64,000 nt of DNA from Psococerastis gibbosa (GCA_963971405.1 OZ020484.1:14508001-14572000), one strand, 5' to 3'; numbered from the stretch's first letter, positions 33,276-45,276 are shown. Notes: generated by a model not told the origin, from the letters alone. Translations and numbers: made by a program.

Positions 33276-33427
33276 CGGTACCTATACTAATTGTCACGAA
33301 TCCATAACTGGGTTTGAGATTGGGAGTGGGGAGGGTTGAAAAGCCCCTCCAGTAAAATTTTTGAAAATAAAAGGTTTTTGTTCCCCTCATCCCTCAGTGA
33401 ATTGATATATCATATATTCCAGTGATT

Positions 33428-33565
33428 CCAGGTTCCGCATCTCAGAAAGAAGTGAGATGCGGAACCTGCTTGGAACTAAAGAGAACGACCCAAGACAGGG
33501 AGAAGTGGAGAAGGAGGTGGAAATATTTGCTGCAAACCAATCGCTAGATTGCAACTACAGAAGAA
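33428..33565 (+). mobile_element. LINE tail preceded by inverted copy of its own start
   Basis: The tail at 33445-33565 reads LELKRTTQDREKWRRRW and matches 19470-19600. Immediately before it, caggttccgcatctca is the exact complement of the first bases tgagatgcggaacctg, separated by 8 bp. Such a junction may result from twin-primed or template-switched insertion. Confidence 0.6.
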
Positions 33566-33864
33566 AATATTCCAGTGTCGCACCAATGAGTTGTCATCAC
33601 CATTCTCAGAGTACAGCTTAATAGGTACTAATCATAACAAAACGCATATAATGACACGGTGTCATGTATACGAACCTAAAATAATTACATAGGAAAAGAG
33701 ATATTCTGCCCAACTTGAAGCATTTTTATAAATGGCTTAGTTCCAAAACATTCTGCCTCTGTGGACACTAATGAGATTAAGATGCCTATAGGTATATTTT
33801 TCCTTTATTTAGGTAGGTAGTAGTAAAATAATGTCCGGAAGAATTTTTTATGGACCATAGCGGT

Positions 33865-34070
33865 CCCTCGTCCAATGCCAACGACCCCACGGATTTAGAC
33901 CATTATTAGAACTGGTTCCGTATGACTTTTTGGCCATTAGCAAACTGGTATACGTTCTCGATGTCAACCATCACCGGCTACAAGCGATAATGAACAAGCT
34001 AAGACAAGCTTTCCATTGACACAATGGAACAGGCGAAAGCGTGACTTAACCAAGTACAGATACGAGTCAG
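33865..34070 (+). repeat. Interspersed repeat D, copy 3
   Basis: It begins tcgtccaatgccaacgaccc and ends ccaagtacagatacgagtca, the same limits as the copy at 24768-24975, which defines a unit of about 205 bp. Confidence 0.7.
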
Positions 34071-34074
34071 GTAG

Positions 34075-36405
34075 GTAGGTACAAGAGAGATTAAAACTGG
34101 CCGCATGAGTGAGGATTAACATTTTCATGGGTCCTTAGAGACAGGCGCATACAGAAAATTACAATGCCACTTTACAAAGTGCCATTAAGCGTTGATAACA
34201 ACCCTTTGTGGCTAGTTTTAAGGCAAAATTCAAACCCGTCCGCGGTTTCACTTATACCTTTGCATACCTCGTAAATAAGATCATTGTTTAAGGTAAAGTC
34301 GGCTTGCAAATTATAGTGCAAGAAATTATATATGATTCATAAGAATAACAAAGTTATAGGTACACATTAAAGGACCCGACCTGCCGCACCCAAGAATTTT
34401 CGCCTGGGAGTGGCCTTGTGGTTTAGATCCTTCTATTGTCGCAACTTAGATTTTTTCTTGCAAATCTGGAATCAACTTAGGAAGATCTCACCGACCACTA
34501 CTACAGACAATATTAGAGACTTCCTTTTGATGAGAAATAGTGGTTAGTTATTATATTTAGTGTGTAGTTATATAAACAATGTGAAAAAGGCAGGAAGCCT
34601 TGCATGGAAGCCTTTGGAATGTGGTGCTTTGGAAGAATGCTAAAAATATCATGAACCACTGAACAAAAGTATAAATTAAGGAAGGACTACCTTCATATCA
34701 ATGAGAAGTACCCATTAGAGAGTTTCTTCAGTGACTTCGTGGAAGGGAAACATTATTAATAACTTTATATGTGAAAAAACAAAAATTGCACTTAGTTCCA
34801 CAACGGTGAGAAGAGCAAAAAGATGGGGCTCCTGATCAGACATGGGGACTCTTTAACGCCATCGCCTTTTGCATGTAATAATCCAAGCGAAGATAGGACA
34901 GAAGGCTCCCGGCAGAAGACAAACATTCTGGTTTATAAACCTGCTCGCACAACTTCCCCTTTAAGAGCAGCCGTCTCCAAGACACATATTGCCATGATGA
35001 TGGCCAATTTTCGATAGAAGAGGCGTTAAAAGAAGAAGAACATCATCATAAAATAATATACATAGTAGTCTCCTTATTAACTTACCAATTTTATCACCAT
35101 GTCCCATAGAGGCAAGTACGTACAGAAGATCAGGTGAAATTATGGCTGGAATTCCTTTAAGCAGCCCCATAGTGATAAGAGGTACCGTACTGAACAAAAC
35201 TGTGAATTTTATATCTGAAACGAACATTTGTTTTCAGTATTTCTTTTATTGTCACACTCACTGAAGAAAGCGCTTTGCGACAAAAGCCTATCTACGAGTC
35301 GGCGGTGTCATACGTAGAAAATGTTTCAATTTAGAAGCAACTAGGGTACGGTAGCATAATTACACAGTGAAAATGTTTTTATCGATGGGCACACTTAATA
35401 CCCACAGTACCTACAGAACAAAGTGCACTGCACTGCAATTTTGGAACTTTGAAGTAGGTGCCTCAATAAGGAATAGGCCCTATATATATACTGTACGTTT
35501 GAAGTGGATCCGTTTAGCGGGCTATACTCATTACCTTATGTGGGGTTACAGTACGCTGCAATACCTAGGGGCTAGTAAGCAAGGCACCTACTTACCTTCG
35601 ATGGTTGATTTTAATGATAAATACTATTCCACTGCAGTAAGCTTGAGAAAACGATAGGATGAAGTTTCACCAAGTGTTTACATCACACTCAGTGGCATTG
35701 ATAACATTGATATTGAACTCTTGAAGGTCAACGTCGTGGCAGATGTGAAACTATTGACACGGACTCCCGCCAATTTTCAACGTAATCGTAATATTCGAGG
35801 CTATCCACTTAACGGTTCAAATGGCAAATTATACTGCAATTCGCTGGTTATACATTTGGTATAATTTTTTTGTGTCCACTTTTTTTTTGGAAATGTCTCT
35901 TTGGTTACCACAGGCGATTTACCTTTATTCTGAACCCTATATTAGCCTAACTAGTATTATATTGTAATTTCAAACAATTCTAAATTTAATTATTAACTTA
36001 GGATTTTTAAAATTATTATTAGATATTTCGCTGGACCGACCTAGCGAGGAATCGGGGCTTTTTTACCACCAAGATTCTGGGAAAAATTGGATACAAGTAA
36101 GTTTTGTGCCAAATTTCAGTGTTGCATAACTTGCATTATCTAACTAAAATAAATGCGATCTGGTTTATTTAAAACTATTCAACAATTGCTTTGTTTAGTA
36201 AAGAAATAAAATAATGTCTTTATTCTTTATTTTCTATAGTGGCAAATTTTGGGCCTATATCAGCTCATTCTTACAATTAGCCCAATAGAGTGTCTTACAA
36301 AAGCAACAGTTTCAGTGACAAAAACTACCGATTTTTTTTTTTAACCTGCCTAATAAGTCATCGTTCACAGTCGACGGAAGTTGAAGACTCTTGGCTTTTC
36401 AATGC
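34075..36405. other. Mostly unassigned sequence
   Basis: No clear gene is seen. At 34985-35040 (ttcgatagaagaggcgttaaaagaagaag) there is the last 50 bp of a LINE-like tail, repeated at 50885-50922. The remaining frames are short and without domains. Confidence 0.35.
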
Positions 36406-36407
36406 TG

Positions 36408-36685
36408 CATTAAATAAATAAAATAATTAATATAATATAATATAATATATAATATAATAATAAATTAAATAAAAATAAATAAAAGGACCTTTTTGTTCTA
36501 TTACTAAGCCAACCTAGCGGAGTTAGGGCTATAAAGCCATCTCTTACACTCAACTAAGAAAGCTCGGGACCGCCTGCTTTACATGCCCTCCGAAGCATGG
36601 CCAGAAAATGTAGGTAAGTGTAGGACTCGAACCAACAACCTTTCGGGTGAAAGTCAGAGTCCGTACCACTACTCTACATGTCCTG
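36408..36685 (-). mobile_element. tRNA-derived SINE with long AT-rich tail
   Basis: A full head (A box near 36670, B box ggttcgagtcc complement near 36627), central domain and 3' part are present. The tail extends into an irregular (TAATA)n tract at 36411-36480. Confidence 0.8.
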
Positions 36686-36845
36686 AAATTGTGATATTAG
36701 TAAATATTTACTATTAATTATTAATCATGCAAGGAAAACCACCTCCCAATTCAAAGTGAAACTTCATTTAACTTGAGTAGACAGGCTCAGCCTCAGCAGT
36801 GTGGCCGAATTAACGTCAATTGATATTTCACATGATGTAGGACCT

Positions 36846-37017
36846 GGACGGATACGAAGGGCCGGCAGGAGGGGAGCTGCTGCCCCCCCCCCCCCAATTT
36901 ATTAAATATATTGTAAGTTAATTTATTACGCTTTAATTTAATCGATAGTATTATATGTTTTTCTATTTTGATGACCCACAACTACACCCCCCCCCCCGAA
37001 ATGGGTTGATCCGTCCC
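36846..37017. mobile_element. G/C-run MITE (GGACGGATAC family)
   Basis: The left end is ggacggatacgaagg and the right end gggttgatccgtcc, with C runs inside each. The middle shares attgtaagttaatttattacg with the family. Confidence 0.6.
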
Positions 37018-37196
37018 CAATGTTGGACATACCTACCACGGAATAGATACAGGATTGTGTGTGCTATGATTCTTGAAACTTGCGTTGGAATGCAAAAAAT
37101 TTAATTAGCTCTTTTTCCATTATTTGCCCCAAATTCGCCCATGTGGAAAATAAAGACAATTATTATCTTTCTTTCATTGTTTATTATGTACTATAG

Positions 37197-37440
37197 TAGT
37201 CAGAATGGCGTAGAGGTAACGACTCGGACTATCATCCAGAAGGTGACTGGTTCGAGTCCCACCCGAATGCCAAAATTTTCTAGTGGTACAATTATTTATC
37301 TTCTGACTACCATGCTTCGGAGGGCATGTAAAGCCGGCGGTCCCGGCAGTCTTCCCTGACTGTCGATAGGTTAAACAGGAGGCTGTTGATGCAACCTGAA
37401 AACTCCTGTACCACGGGTAGTACCACCCCGACACGAATTT
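37197..37440 (+). mobile_element. Second SINE type sharing the central domain
   Basis: The tRNA-like head differs from the main family (atggcgtagaggtaacgact, then ggttcgagtccca), and so does the 3' end (gctgttgatgcaacctgaaa). The middle catgcttcggagggcatgta and ggcggtcccggc is the same as in the main SINE. This looks like a shared central SINE domain joined to a different head and tail. Confidence 0.7.
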
Positions 37441-37559
37441 ACTTTTTTATGTACAGTAAGCGTGATTAAGATTTCCGTGTATAAGAAGCAACCAACCCCT
37501 ATTCGGTTGCCACGGTGGGCGAGCTGCCTAGGTAATTTTAAAAATTTTATTTGAGGAAC

Positions 37560-37840
37560 AACGGAGAAGACATAGTCCGGTTTATAAAATATGATGCTTG
37601 GGAGACGTCGTAAGTTTGTCAGACGACCGCATGCCCAATAAGAGGTACAAAGCAAGAATGACAGGAAGTAGACTGGCCGGACGTCTTCGAAAACGCTGGA
37701 AGGATGAGTTGGAAACTTGTACTCGCGAGTTGGAAGTCCGCAGATGGTAGAGCGTTGTACAAAACCGAGATGACTGCAGGAGTGTTGTCGAGCAGGCCCT
37801 TCAAGGGCTGCAGAGCCAGAAGAAGAAGATTTAAGGAACA
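37560..37840 (+). mobile_element. LINE ORF2 C-terminus (RTE-like)
   Basis: The clearest LINE piece in the window. One frame reads GRLRKRWKDELETC, then VVQNRDDCRSVVEQALQ, matching the conserved C-terminal GRPxKRWxDD..VAQDRxxWRxxVEQA of RTE-like non-LTR retrotransposons. It ends in (GAA)n and has at least one in-frame stop. It is 5'-truncated. Confidence 0.7.
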
Positions 37841-37919
37841 GCCTATCACAATCCATGCAGATTCCTCTGATTATAGCAGTGCAAGGGCGAGGAGCACTTC
37901 GAGGAGAGTATAGCTTGAT

Positions 37920-38585
37920 TAGCTTCCGCCTCCGGTAACGCTAGGCAGGCGGGGCTCCACGAAGACACGAAGAGGTGGATTATTTCTTTCAAAGCTAAAG
38001 CTCACATCCATGTGTCCTCCCAGTGACCCAGTAGAATGCAATTAAAACTGACAAATATAACGTTTATTGGGAAAAAATATTTAGCATTGAGAAAATGAAA
38101 ACCTGTTTCCCTTCTTCGAAACGAAGTAGGAAAAAGGGGAAAACGGAATGTTTAAAGCTTGCGAGGTTCCGGTAGCTGCTGCTGATTCAGCTTAAAAACA
38201 CAAGGTTAGTTGTCCATAAACTGGTGTTGAGCAGTTCACATCTCATTCCAGGAAGATTGCAAATATTTCTTGAAAGTTTAAGTTCCAGTGAACTGCTATC
38301 TTGCGAATGAATGAACATGCAAAATACAGTATAAATTTGGAATAGGCGTGACTCCACTGAACCGATAAGGGGTGAGTCACTGATGCTGATAGCATAGCTT
38401 ACTACCACTCCCCCCCATTCATCCCTCAAACTTCAATGTCCCTAGCTTGCCCCCCCCCCCTCCCAGTTCTGTATCAGCCTAAGCACGGGCTCATTAACTT
38501 ACATACCGTGTAAGCCCATTAAATTTGCCATATTTTAAATTCTTTCTTTTTAACCACAAAATGAGCTATTATTTATACACAATAC
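37920..38585. other. Unassigned sequence
   Basis: No domain-bearing frame is present. C runs at 38410 and 38450 may be MITE scraps. Confidence 0.35.
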
Positions 38586-38590
38586 TGTGG

Positions 38591-38731
38591 CAGGGACGGA
38601 TCCAGCCCATTTTGGGGGGGGGGGACAGTTGTGGGTCCAAATAGAACAAACATATATGTAGTATCGATTAAATAGAGCGCAATGGGGCAGGGCGCTGCAA
38701 CCCCCCTGCCCCCCTGTATCCGTCGATGCCT
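38591..38731. mobile_element. G/C-run MITE (CAGGGACGGATCCAG end)
   Basis: The left end cagggacggatccagcccat is followed by a G run. The right end is a C run then tgtatccgtcgatgcc. It is the same family as 20219 and 36846 in the other orientation. Confidence 0.6.
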
Positions 38732-38949
38732 GCAGGCCTACCATGGCGTTAAAAGAATAACTTGCCCCAGTAATTATTTTAACCATTTTAATAACGGTGT
38801 CAAAATAATTGCCATACTGCAGCAGACGAAATTATTTTTGTTTTTGTCATGTTGATACCACTTGGTCATTTGAGACCCGCATGGTTTCTTTTAACGTTTT
38901 TATTATTATTTATAATAAATAGTGTTATTCTATACTCTGTATTATCGTA

Positions 38950-39128
38950 CAGCAGGCTGATAATAGCGATTATAATACCGGGGTTTAAATAATACCCTGG
39001 TATTAATAATGTAAACAAACAAATTTTGAATAGCACTTTCCATTATAAAATTATCTTGTTAACATTTTTAATACCAATGTATTTAATTAACACCGGTATT
39101 ATAGTATAATCACCATGATCAGGCTGCA
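38950..39128. mobile_element. MITE with CAGCAG ends
   Basis: Left cagcaggctgataatagcga, right catgatcaggctgcag. It contains ttttgaatagcactttcca. It belongs to the family at 11254 and 28269, with somewhat worn ends. Confidence 0.7.
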
Positions 39129-39482
39129 GTAGGCTATCATGGACACAAGAATTTGTATGATAGCCTACTTAACATTATGTATCTGTTGCAGTATATTACA
39201 ATGATAAAGAAGTGCAATAAAAATGGAATATGTTGCAACCGCGGGAAACACAAACAGTATACGGTCACTTTCGCTCATGCTGGCGTGTGACGTCGCACGG
39301 AGTTCCCTAAATGGAGTGACTCATCTCACGTAAACCTAGTCAGGTTATCTCCATAATAATGTGGGCATTTGGCTCGACTCAATAGGTACTCATTCGTTCA
39401 ATAAACTGATATTTGGTTAAACTTGTTTCCATGTTATCAACAAGACATAGTGTATATATGTCTCTCAGCTATGGGCAGAGGG

Positions 39483-39640
39483 CAGGGACAGATCCAGCCC
39501 ATTTAGGGAGGGGGGGGGGGTAGTCAAAATAGAATAAACTTATGTAGTATCGTTTAAATCATAATGTAATAAATTAACTTATAACAGACTTACTACATTT
39601 TGAGGAGCAGTTACCCCCCCCCCCCCCCTGTAACCGTCCT
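39483..39640. mobile_element. G/C-run MITE (CAGGGACAGATCCAG end)
   Basis: A G run at 39509-39521 and a C run at 39613-39628 lie near the two ends. The middle has atgtagtatcgtttaaatca, as in 38591. Confidence 0.55.
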
Positions 39641-39644
39641 TTTC

Positions 39645-40340
39645 AGGTGGAGGGGGCATGCCCCTAAATCATCCAAAATTAAATTTATTATTGTAAGAAC
39701 TGAAGAATTATAATGTCAAATCAAAATTAATTTCAACATCCATCCAAACATTTCACGAAATTTTTTGGCAACATCGTATTTTATTTTGTGTCCCAACAAA
39801 GATTGACATTCCAATAGGGTGAACACTTAATACCCCCGGCTACTGCGATTGCTAGGTAACCAAATTTCACAGGAAATGTTCAACCAACACAGCCGACACT
39901 TTCATAATGCGACAACAGCACCTACTAGCAACCACTTATACTAAACTGTTACTGAACATTAAGAGTATATATATATTTAATTGTTATATAACAACAAACT
40001 GTTTCTACTTGGGTAGTAGGTACCATATCAGTGATGCCTTTAGCGGTCTAGCCTAAACGTTCTCTGATGCCAACTGGGAATGTTAATTGGTTCACTGTAC
40101 TTACTGACTTACTTACATTCACGTAGATTAAGCTTTTTTTTTTCAAATTTAAGCTGCACACGGGCTGAGCCCTGCAGCATATTATTGTTAATGTCATTTA
40201 ACTTTTTTATGGAAATATAAAAAAAATTATTGTATTGTATAATATTGCAATAGGAAACCTCGTTATAACAAATACAAAAGTCTACAACTCTACACCAATT
40301 ACTGACTTTATCTTTTGTAGGTCCTTTGCCCTAGATTGTT
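39645..40340. other. Unassigned AT-rich sequence
   Basis: No gene or repeat boundary is recognised. A short TA run lies near 39967. Confidence 0.4.
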
Positions 40341-40344
40341 GCTT

Positions 40345-40655
40345 TCCTATTTATATACTTAAGTATAATGGAAAGCTTTGTGTCGAAATTTTCGATTTCG
40401 AGATTTCACCGGATTTGCATGTTTTGAGGTGACCGAAACCGAAAAAAGTTGTTTTCACAAAATGTCTGTCTGTCAGTTACTATAGAGTTATGGGAAAACT
40501 ACTCGGGGGATTTTGATGAAATTTGGCTTGCAGGTTCACAAAAATTAAATCACGGGACATTTTGGGGGGGGGGGGGGCTAACTCTATTTTGGTGGGCTTT
40601 ACACACAAAAAAGTCCAAAAAAACAAGCGGATGAAAAATGTTTTCTATATATTCT
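40345..40655 (+). mobile_element. 0.85-kb element, left part only
   Basis: It contains gctttcctatttatata, gaaattttcgatttcgagat, gttttgaggt and TGTCTGTCTGTC, in the same order as 58685. It stops where the G/C-run MITE at 40661 begins. Confidence 0.6.
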
Positions 40656-40660
40656 CTATC

Positions 40661-40782
40661 CATGGACGGATACGGGGGGGGGGGAAGTAAATTTATTACG
40701 CTCTGATTTAATATGTTTTTCCAATATTTCGACCCCCAACTACCCCCCCCCCCCCCCCCAATTGGGCTTCATCCGTCCCTGC
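40661..40782. mobile_element. G/C-run MITE (CATGGACGGATACGG end)
   Basis: The left end is catggacggatacgg and the right end aattgggcttcatccgtccc then tg. Flanks tctctatc and cctctatt match at six of eight positions, suggesting a worn 8-bp duplication. Confidence 0.6.
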
Positions 40783-40839
40783 CTCTATTCCATTGCACCT
40801 GAATAGAATAGATGATTCGCGTTGCCTTCCCGCCTATTA

Positions 40840-41045
40840 GTAGTAGTATGGTTGGACACAGTCCCAGGCCACGGTGTGGGCCCATAGGACAGTGGACCTC
40901 TTGATTATAGTGGATTCCGAACCACTTGGGAAACAGAGTGAAGTCACACGATTATTTCGGAGGTGACCAGAACAAGTCCTACCATGTTTCCCTACCGGCA
41001 CTGTGCACACGACCAAGTTATCTGCAGCTTTGAACCTGCTCTGGT
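40840..41045 (-). repeat. Interspersed repeat K, copy 1
   Basis: It shares ttgattatagtggattc, gaaccacttggg and cggaggtgaccag, in order, with 50095-50405. The complement contains ggttcggaatccac, which resembles a polymerase III B box, so a SINE is possible but unproven. Confidence 0.5.
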
Positions 41046-41049
41046 CCGC

Positions 41050-42403
41050 TTGGTATGGCGGCCGGCTCTTCCCCCCTATTACACACTCGAACATTGGAAC
41101 ACTCGAATATTGCACCAATATTTCATTCAATATATAAATTCAGATTCAACTCCTATATGCTTCAATATAAACATCCGGAATATTCGGAATATTTCTTCGA
41201 TCGAATGAATAGCCCCCCCCCCCCCCCCCTTCACAACGCCCCTGTTTCCATTAAATTAATTGTCCTAACCAAATATTTTACAGTGTAATCTGGCCATAGA
41301 TTACATAGTACCCTAGTTTATTTCTATCCACTGCATCACCCATTAAGTTCCAATGCAATGCTAATGTTTATCTTTAAAGTACGTCAGAGCTCATTCTGGC
41401 TCCAAACCCCTCACTCATGACCAAAGATAAAAACCCAAAATGAAGTCATCTTCTCCAGTCAACCTTTCTTGCATGGAGTTAACAGTTAAACAATGCGAAG
41501 AAAACCAATAAGAACTAAGAAGTGTTTGATGAGTGCCTGAGAGTAACCTGACGCAAAGTTGAGTCACAGGCAGACGCCGAGCGGCCTTGCATGGTATGCA
41601 GGCTCACATTCCTGACACCTCTACTGTATGTGTCACTGATCTCTCTACCTGTCGCCCACAGGATGACGTAGGCACTCGTCAGTGGGGTAACATGTACAGT
41701 ATATACGGTATATTCCGGGATCCGTATTAAGTCGGCCGTAATGAAATCGGTATTTTGGCTTCCAATGTCACGGCCAAGGTAAACATATTCGGTGAATAAC
41801 CAAACGTCACTGGTGATTAACAGATCCGTTTTGTGAAGTAATTCTGAGCTTTATTACAGCCGATAGGAACTGAATGAATGACCTATAAATATAAAGTGTC
41901 TTACAAGATGACGTACAAAATAGATAATATAATTGAGATATCTGCTATATAATGTACACCGTACGGCCCATGTCTGCAAGTACAGTAGAATCATAAATTA
42001 ATTAGGGCTGGACCTCACTCGGGTAATCAAATATTCGGATGATTGGAATTTTTCGAAAAAGTATATAATTTTGAGAAAAAGAACTTATTTTTGGTCCTTT
42101 CTGTCATTATCTATCGCAAAAGCGCAGTGCGAAACCGAAAGTCATTGTTAACAGATCAACACGTTCAAAATAAGCTGTTAATAATTCTGTTGTACCGCCG
42201 ATTAATTCAGTGCTTTTGGATAGGGAACTCGATGCAGCTGAAATTTAACTCAAGGCCAATTGTTTAGTATGCAACTACCTACTCATCTCGGTACCTATAC
42301 TAATCGATAAATAGGAAAGCATGTACGGGCTCAATCGTACAGGTTCTTTTATAATGGGTAGGCACTAATATAATTATCGCACAATTTATATTTGTTACTT
42401 GGG
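41050..42403. other. Unassigned sequence
   Basis: It contains a C run (41213-41230). At about 42305-42340 there is a tail-like motif (ggaaagcatgtacgggctca) that also adjoins the 0.85-kb element family. No gene is evident. Confidence 0.35.
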
Positions 42404-42404
42404 A

Positions 42405-42665
42405 TAGGAAAATAGACTTCGGTGGCAGCGCCCCCCCCCCCCCAGACGGAAAGAGCATTCATAATGAATAGGCACAAAATCTTGATATATAAACTTTATT
42501 CAATAGTTTTATAGAAATAGCATAGCTTGTGTACGTCGGTCAACATTTTCTGCATTATAGTTATTTTAAGTAACCATTTACCAATGCATTTTCTAATACT
42601 TTCCAGAGTACCGAATTCTTGCCCCCCCCCCCCAGATTTTTCAAAACTCGGCGTCCCTGTGCTTG
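42405..42665. mobile_element. Probable hAT-like G/C-run remnant
   Basis: C runs at 42430-42443 and 42623-42634 bracket about 180 bp. The right edge aaaactcggcgtccctg resembles the right end of the element at 12470-12842. The left terminus is unclear. Confidence 0.4.
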
Positions 42666-42920
42666 TGCACGATTAACCTTTTTTATAATTAAAATAATAG
42701 AATGAATTAATGAAAAACGTCTTTATATTAGGCGAGCTTTACCCCCAAAGGGCTACTCTACCAGCTAACCAGGAATAGAATAATAAAATTTAAAACTAGT
42801 AGTTTTGGAAAGCCGCTCTTGTTCAATTAATATGAAAAAAAATTAGTAGCCTAAAATTAGTAGCCTAAAAAATGCGTACCTGTATCGAAACTCGAAAGAC
42901 CCAATATCGACGGTGCCCTA

Positions 42921-43220
42921 CAGTGGCGTAGCCAAGGGAGGGGGGTCAGCGGGGTCCGGACCCCCCAAAAATTTAGCAAAATAGCAATTTCTTCCCCTTT
43001 TTCCAGTTTTGTTAATAAAGTTTTCGTCTGCAAAATCAAAAAAAAATTTTGCCGACAAACTATTCCAGACTTATCTTTTAAAAAGCAATCCCCGGGGGGC
43101 GGGGGGGGGGGGGCTACAAATGAAACACCACCCCATTCGAAAACCTATCGTAAGAGGGCAAACTTTATGAAAACTGGTACCCCCCCCCCACCAAAAAAAA
43201 AAAAATCTGGCTACGCCATG
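42921..43220. mobile_element. hAT-like MITE with CAGTGGCGTAGCC end
   Basis: The left end CAGTGGCGTAGCCAAGG and right end TGGCTACGCCATG are typical hAT-type termini. Subterminal G/C runs and A runs are present. It is about 300 bp and non-coding. The flanking 8-mers do not match. Confidence 0.7.
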
Positions 43221-43424
43221 GCGCGCCAATGGTGCCGTGTTATTATTATTGCATCTCATTATGTCATATGGCATTGACTCTGACCACTCAAGCTCTCCTG
43301 TACATGATCGTAACTCGTACTATAATTTGCATCAAACGACTTGGCCAGCTGCCCTACTAACGTGTACGTCTTTGGCGCCATTGTTCATTACCCAGCCGTG
43401 TCTATATCTTAGGTTGATGCTGTC

Positions 43425-43500
43425 CATGGCGTGCCCAGGGGGGGGGCAAGGGGTCCAGTCCCCCTCCGAAATAAAGGGCTTTACACAAATTTAATTTTGT
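43425..43500. mobile_element. Left end of a CATGGCGTGCCCAGG MITE
   Basis: The start matches the element at 847 (catggcgtgcccagggggg, ggtccagtcccc, ccgaaataaa). It is truncated where the SINE tail begins. Confidence 0.5.
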
Positions 43501-43505
43501 ATTTT

Positions 43506-43704
43506 AAATTAATATAAATACTGGCTTTTTGTTTTATTGCTAAGCCAACCTATCGGAGTTAGGGCTTACACTCAACTAGTAAGGCCCGGGACCACCTGCT
43601 TTACATGCCCTCCGAAGCATGGTCCGAAAATGTAGAAAGTGTGAGACTTGAACCAACAACCTCTCGGGTGAAAATCGGAGTCTGTACCACTACTCTACAT
43701 GTCA
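43506..43704 (-). mobile_element. tRNA-derived SINE
   Basis: Full-length but with a small deletion in the 3' body. The B box complement (cttgaaccaacaacc) and A box region (ccactactctacatgtc) are present. It ends just outside the mariner left terminus. Confidence 0.75.
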
Positions 43705-43759
43705 TGATAGTACCCCGTACGAGGTGTGCCAATTAAATACCCGGACATAAAGCAATTTT

Positions 43760-44395
43760 TTTTTAATTACTTACTTTTACTAATTGTCACCTTCAACATA
43801 CATCCCTTCCCTATCTACACTTTGCTGCATGCTGACCTACTACTGTTTAAAACAATGCTGCAGGTCATTGGGTGTGAGGCTGTAGAGCAGCTCCGCCGTT
43901 TCCGCCTTCACCTTATGAATCGACCTCAAACGTGATCTTTTCAAGGCAGATTTGATTTTAGGGAAGAGGAAGATGTCGCATGGGCTAGATCTGGGAATAA
44001 GGTGCATATTCAAACACAGTGACCTGTCAGTCCACTAATTCTGTTCGATCTTTCTGTTCCTGCGAAAAGTTTTTTGTTACCAATTTCGCACTCACTTTTG
44101 TCATGTTCAGCCCGTCGAGCAAAATTTGTCGCACTGTCGCACCGTTTCTTTATTACTGTTTACCATTTCAGCTATCATTCTTGTTGAAAGACGTCGATCT
44201 TTCCGCACAATTTCGTTAATTTTCGACACCATCTCGTCTGTTCACATTGAGATTGGTTGTCCAGGACGCGCATGTCCATTACCTCTTCCCGGTCATCATT
44301 AAATCTTTTGTGCCACTCAAACACAGTTGTATGAGACATTAAATTATCGCCATAAGCCTCTTTCAAAAATTGGAAACATTGTGTGCTGTGGTCAA
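43760..44395 (-). pseudogene. Mariner transposase remnant, catalytic core deleted
   Basis: On the minus strand the N-terminal DNA-binding part is clear (FLKEAYGDNLMSHTTVFEWH, then KRFNDDREEVMD), followed after a frame change by a second helix-turn-helix-like stretch and a VTKNFSQE-like block. It then jumps to the C-terminal LFPKIKSALK block near 43940-43970. The segment that should hold the first two catalytic Asp residues is missing, and several frameshifts and stops are present. It is plainly non-functional. Confidence 0.85.
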
Positions 44396-44565
44396 GGCCG
44401 TAGCCAGGATTTATTTTCGGGGGGGGGGGGGGTTAAAAATTTCATTGGGTATTACATAGTGGTTTTTATTTTTCCTCTCAAAATCCGATTCTATCTAGTA
44501 TGAAGCCATTTCATTTCGGGGGGGGGGGGGGGGGGGGGGTTGAACCCCCCTTGGCTACGGCCTTG
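44393..44565. mobile_element. hAT-like G-run MITE nested in mariner
   Basis: Ends CAAGGCCGTAGCCAGG and TTGGCTACGGCCTTG, with G runs of about 14 and 22 inside. Flanks gctgtggt and ctgtgggt differ by an apparent indel. It interrupts the mariner ORF near its N-terminus, so it is younger than the mariner. A sister copy lies at 48065-48264. Confidence 0.8.
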
Positions 44566-44633
44566 CTGTGGGTGTATTTTTCTAAAAATGTCAAACTTTA
44601 ACGCTGCTCAATACTTGCATCAACCATTACCCC

Positions 44634-45276
44634 CAGGCGCAGATCTAGAATGAGACCAAGGAGGGGGCTAAGATATAAAACGAATAAAAAAGATGAATTG
44701 CAAAAATTACCAATATAATCAGAGGTGGTCCCAGACCTCTTAAAAGGTGGAGGCACTTGTCCGTCCGTGGCGTAACGATAGGTTTTCTATGGGGGCGGTG
44801 TATAATTTGGCGCCCCTCCACCATTTTCATAAAAGTGTATACAATGGGGAAAGCCGTTCTCATGGACGTACGCAGCTTTTAAATTAATGACCTCACTGTC
44901 CTTTGCGCATGAGCCAGAGGGTTCGGAGGATATGGTCACCCCCCCCCCCCCCGTTGAAATATTTAAAAATAGGGCTGAAATATTGGGGTTTGGGGTTTGG
45001 AAATATGGAAGGTGGTCTCCTCCGGGTGAAAATTTTTGAAATATAAAGCTGAAATATTGGGGTTTTACGCATTTTCAGACCAATAAGGTTTCTATAATCT
45101 ATATTATAGGGAATTAATACAATTAAGCAGAAGGGGGGCCCGGGGACTCCCCCGGGAGACAGTTTGTGAAAAATAGGACTGAAATAGTGGGGTTTTACGC
45201 ATTTCGAGGAACACAATGAGGGGCTATAGCCGCCGCCGCCCCCCCCCCCCCCCCCCCCCCGGTAGATCCGCGCGTG
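44634..45276. mobile_element. 643-bp hAT-like element nested in mariner
   Basis: Ends CAGGCGCAGATCTAG and TAGATCCGCGCGTG; flanks attacccc (44626-44633) and attccccc (45277-45284). The right part repeats gaaatattggggttt/gggttttacgcatttt blocks also seen at 28699-28970. A long C run ends at 45260. It may contain a smaller insertion around 44740-44900. Confidence 0.75.

Noticed and set aside
37371-37856. 161-aa minus-strand frame
   Set aside because: It is antisense to the RTE-like LINE C-terminus and a SINE on the plus strand.
40837-41130. Minus-strand frame with PSGSESTIIKRST, repeated in the frame at 50053-50358
   Set aside because: The shared peptide comes from two copies of interspersed repeat K, not from a conserved protein. 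There is no domain and no start or splice support.
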